Assembly: GCA_002773655.1 (NCBI GenBank)
Contig: PFAR01000042.1
Coordinates: 1 to 12,837, forward strand
Reading direction: 5' to 3'
Length of the DNA: 12,837 nucleotides
Source: Candidatus Falkowbacteria bacterium CG10_big_fil_rev_8_21_14_0_10_43_10
GTDB lineage: Bacteria > Patescibacteriota > Patescibacteriia > Patescibacteriales > XYC2-FULL-47-12
Each line of letters begins with the position of its first letter. The first letter of the stretch is position 1. Made by a program: the position numbers and the translations under genes. The notes under the pieces were generated by a model. It did not search any database. It was not told the origin of the DNA and was given only the letters and a program-made list of their open reading frames with translations. Shown here one piece after another: positions 12,708 through 12,837 of the stretch.

Positions 12708-12837
12708 CTAAAATCCCATATCCCCGCCTCCGGCAACGCCCGGCTCCATCAGGCCGGCTCCAAATTCTTCGCCGCCGCTATTTATTTCCTGCCTTCTAAA
12801 AGCATCGGGCAGTTCAAAGTTCACATTTGACCTCGTA
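12708..12837 (-). CDS. Unidentified protein, C-terminal 42 residues (5' end outside window)
   Basis: An open minus-strand frame enters from the right edge and ends at TAG (12708-12710). The visible tail reads TRSNVNFELPDAFRRQEIN, then a glycine- and glutamate-rich flexible end, GEEFGAGLMEPGVAGGGDMGF. I do not recognise the family. That it is a real gene end is supported by the strong terminator 25 nt downstream, by codon use like the neighbours, and by dus having its own promoter right after it. The acidic, Gly-rich tail suggests a disordered C-terminus; nothing more can be said of its role. Confidence 0.6.
   Translation of the reverse strand, partial: TRSNVNFELPDAFRRQEINSGGEEFGAGLMEPGVAGGGDMGF

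Overview
The window looks like a piece of a Candidate Phyla Radiation (Patescibacteria, Parcubacteria-like) genome. The reasons are moderate GC with AT-rich gaps, tight packing, many genes without a Shine-Dalgarno (SD) sequence, a membrane protein carrying a module common in that group, and many short GC-rich palindromes, some inside reading frames. TGA is used as a stop (purCE, the methyltransferase gene), which argues against the recoded Gracilibacteria/Absconditabacteria. The lineage is inferred; no rRNA gene is present.

Left part, plus strand: the 3' end of ychF; a two-gene purine operon (divergent adenylosuccinate lyase purB, then a PurC-PurE fusion resembling animal PAICS) with its own SD sites and terminator; glyA behind a near-consensus promoter; folD; recQ; and a Trm9-like methyltransferase gene. 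The first four complete genes form a coherent block. PurE, PurC and PurB run AIR -> CAIR -> SAICAR -> AICAR. GlyA and FolD make the one-carbon folates that the later formyl transfer to AICAR needs.

Right part, minus strand, read right to left: the 3' end of an unidentified gene with a strong terminator; dus and pcm as a likely two-gene unit; a structured three-way-junction element; tRNA-Gly(UCC) with encoded CCA and its terminator; then a 500-residue membrane protein with a duplicated 55-residue module and a phosphodiester glycosidase (NAGPA) domain. It converges on the methyltransferase gene with 2 nt between the stop codons.

The most unusual material lies on top of the genes. Several palindrome families appear: one in frame in folD, one in recQ (a 12-bp perfect stem with a GAAA loop), one forming the C-terminus of dus, one beside the glyA promoter flanked by 15-16 bp direct repeats, and a sibling of that one abutting tRNA-Gly. 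A 7-bp tandem repeat family sits downstream of ychF and in the folD leader. Translation signals differ sharply: purB and purCE have SD sequences, none of the other complete genes shows one, and two genes are predicted to be leaderless.
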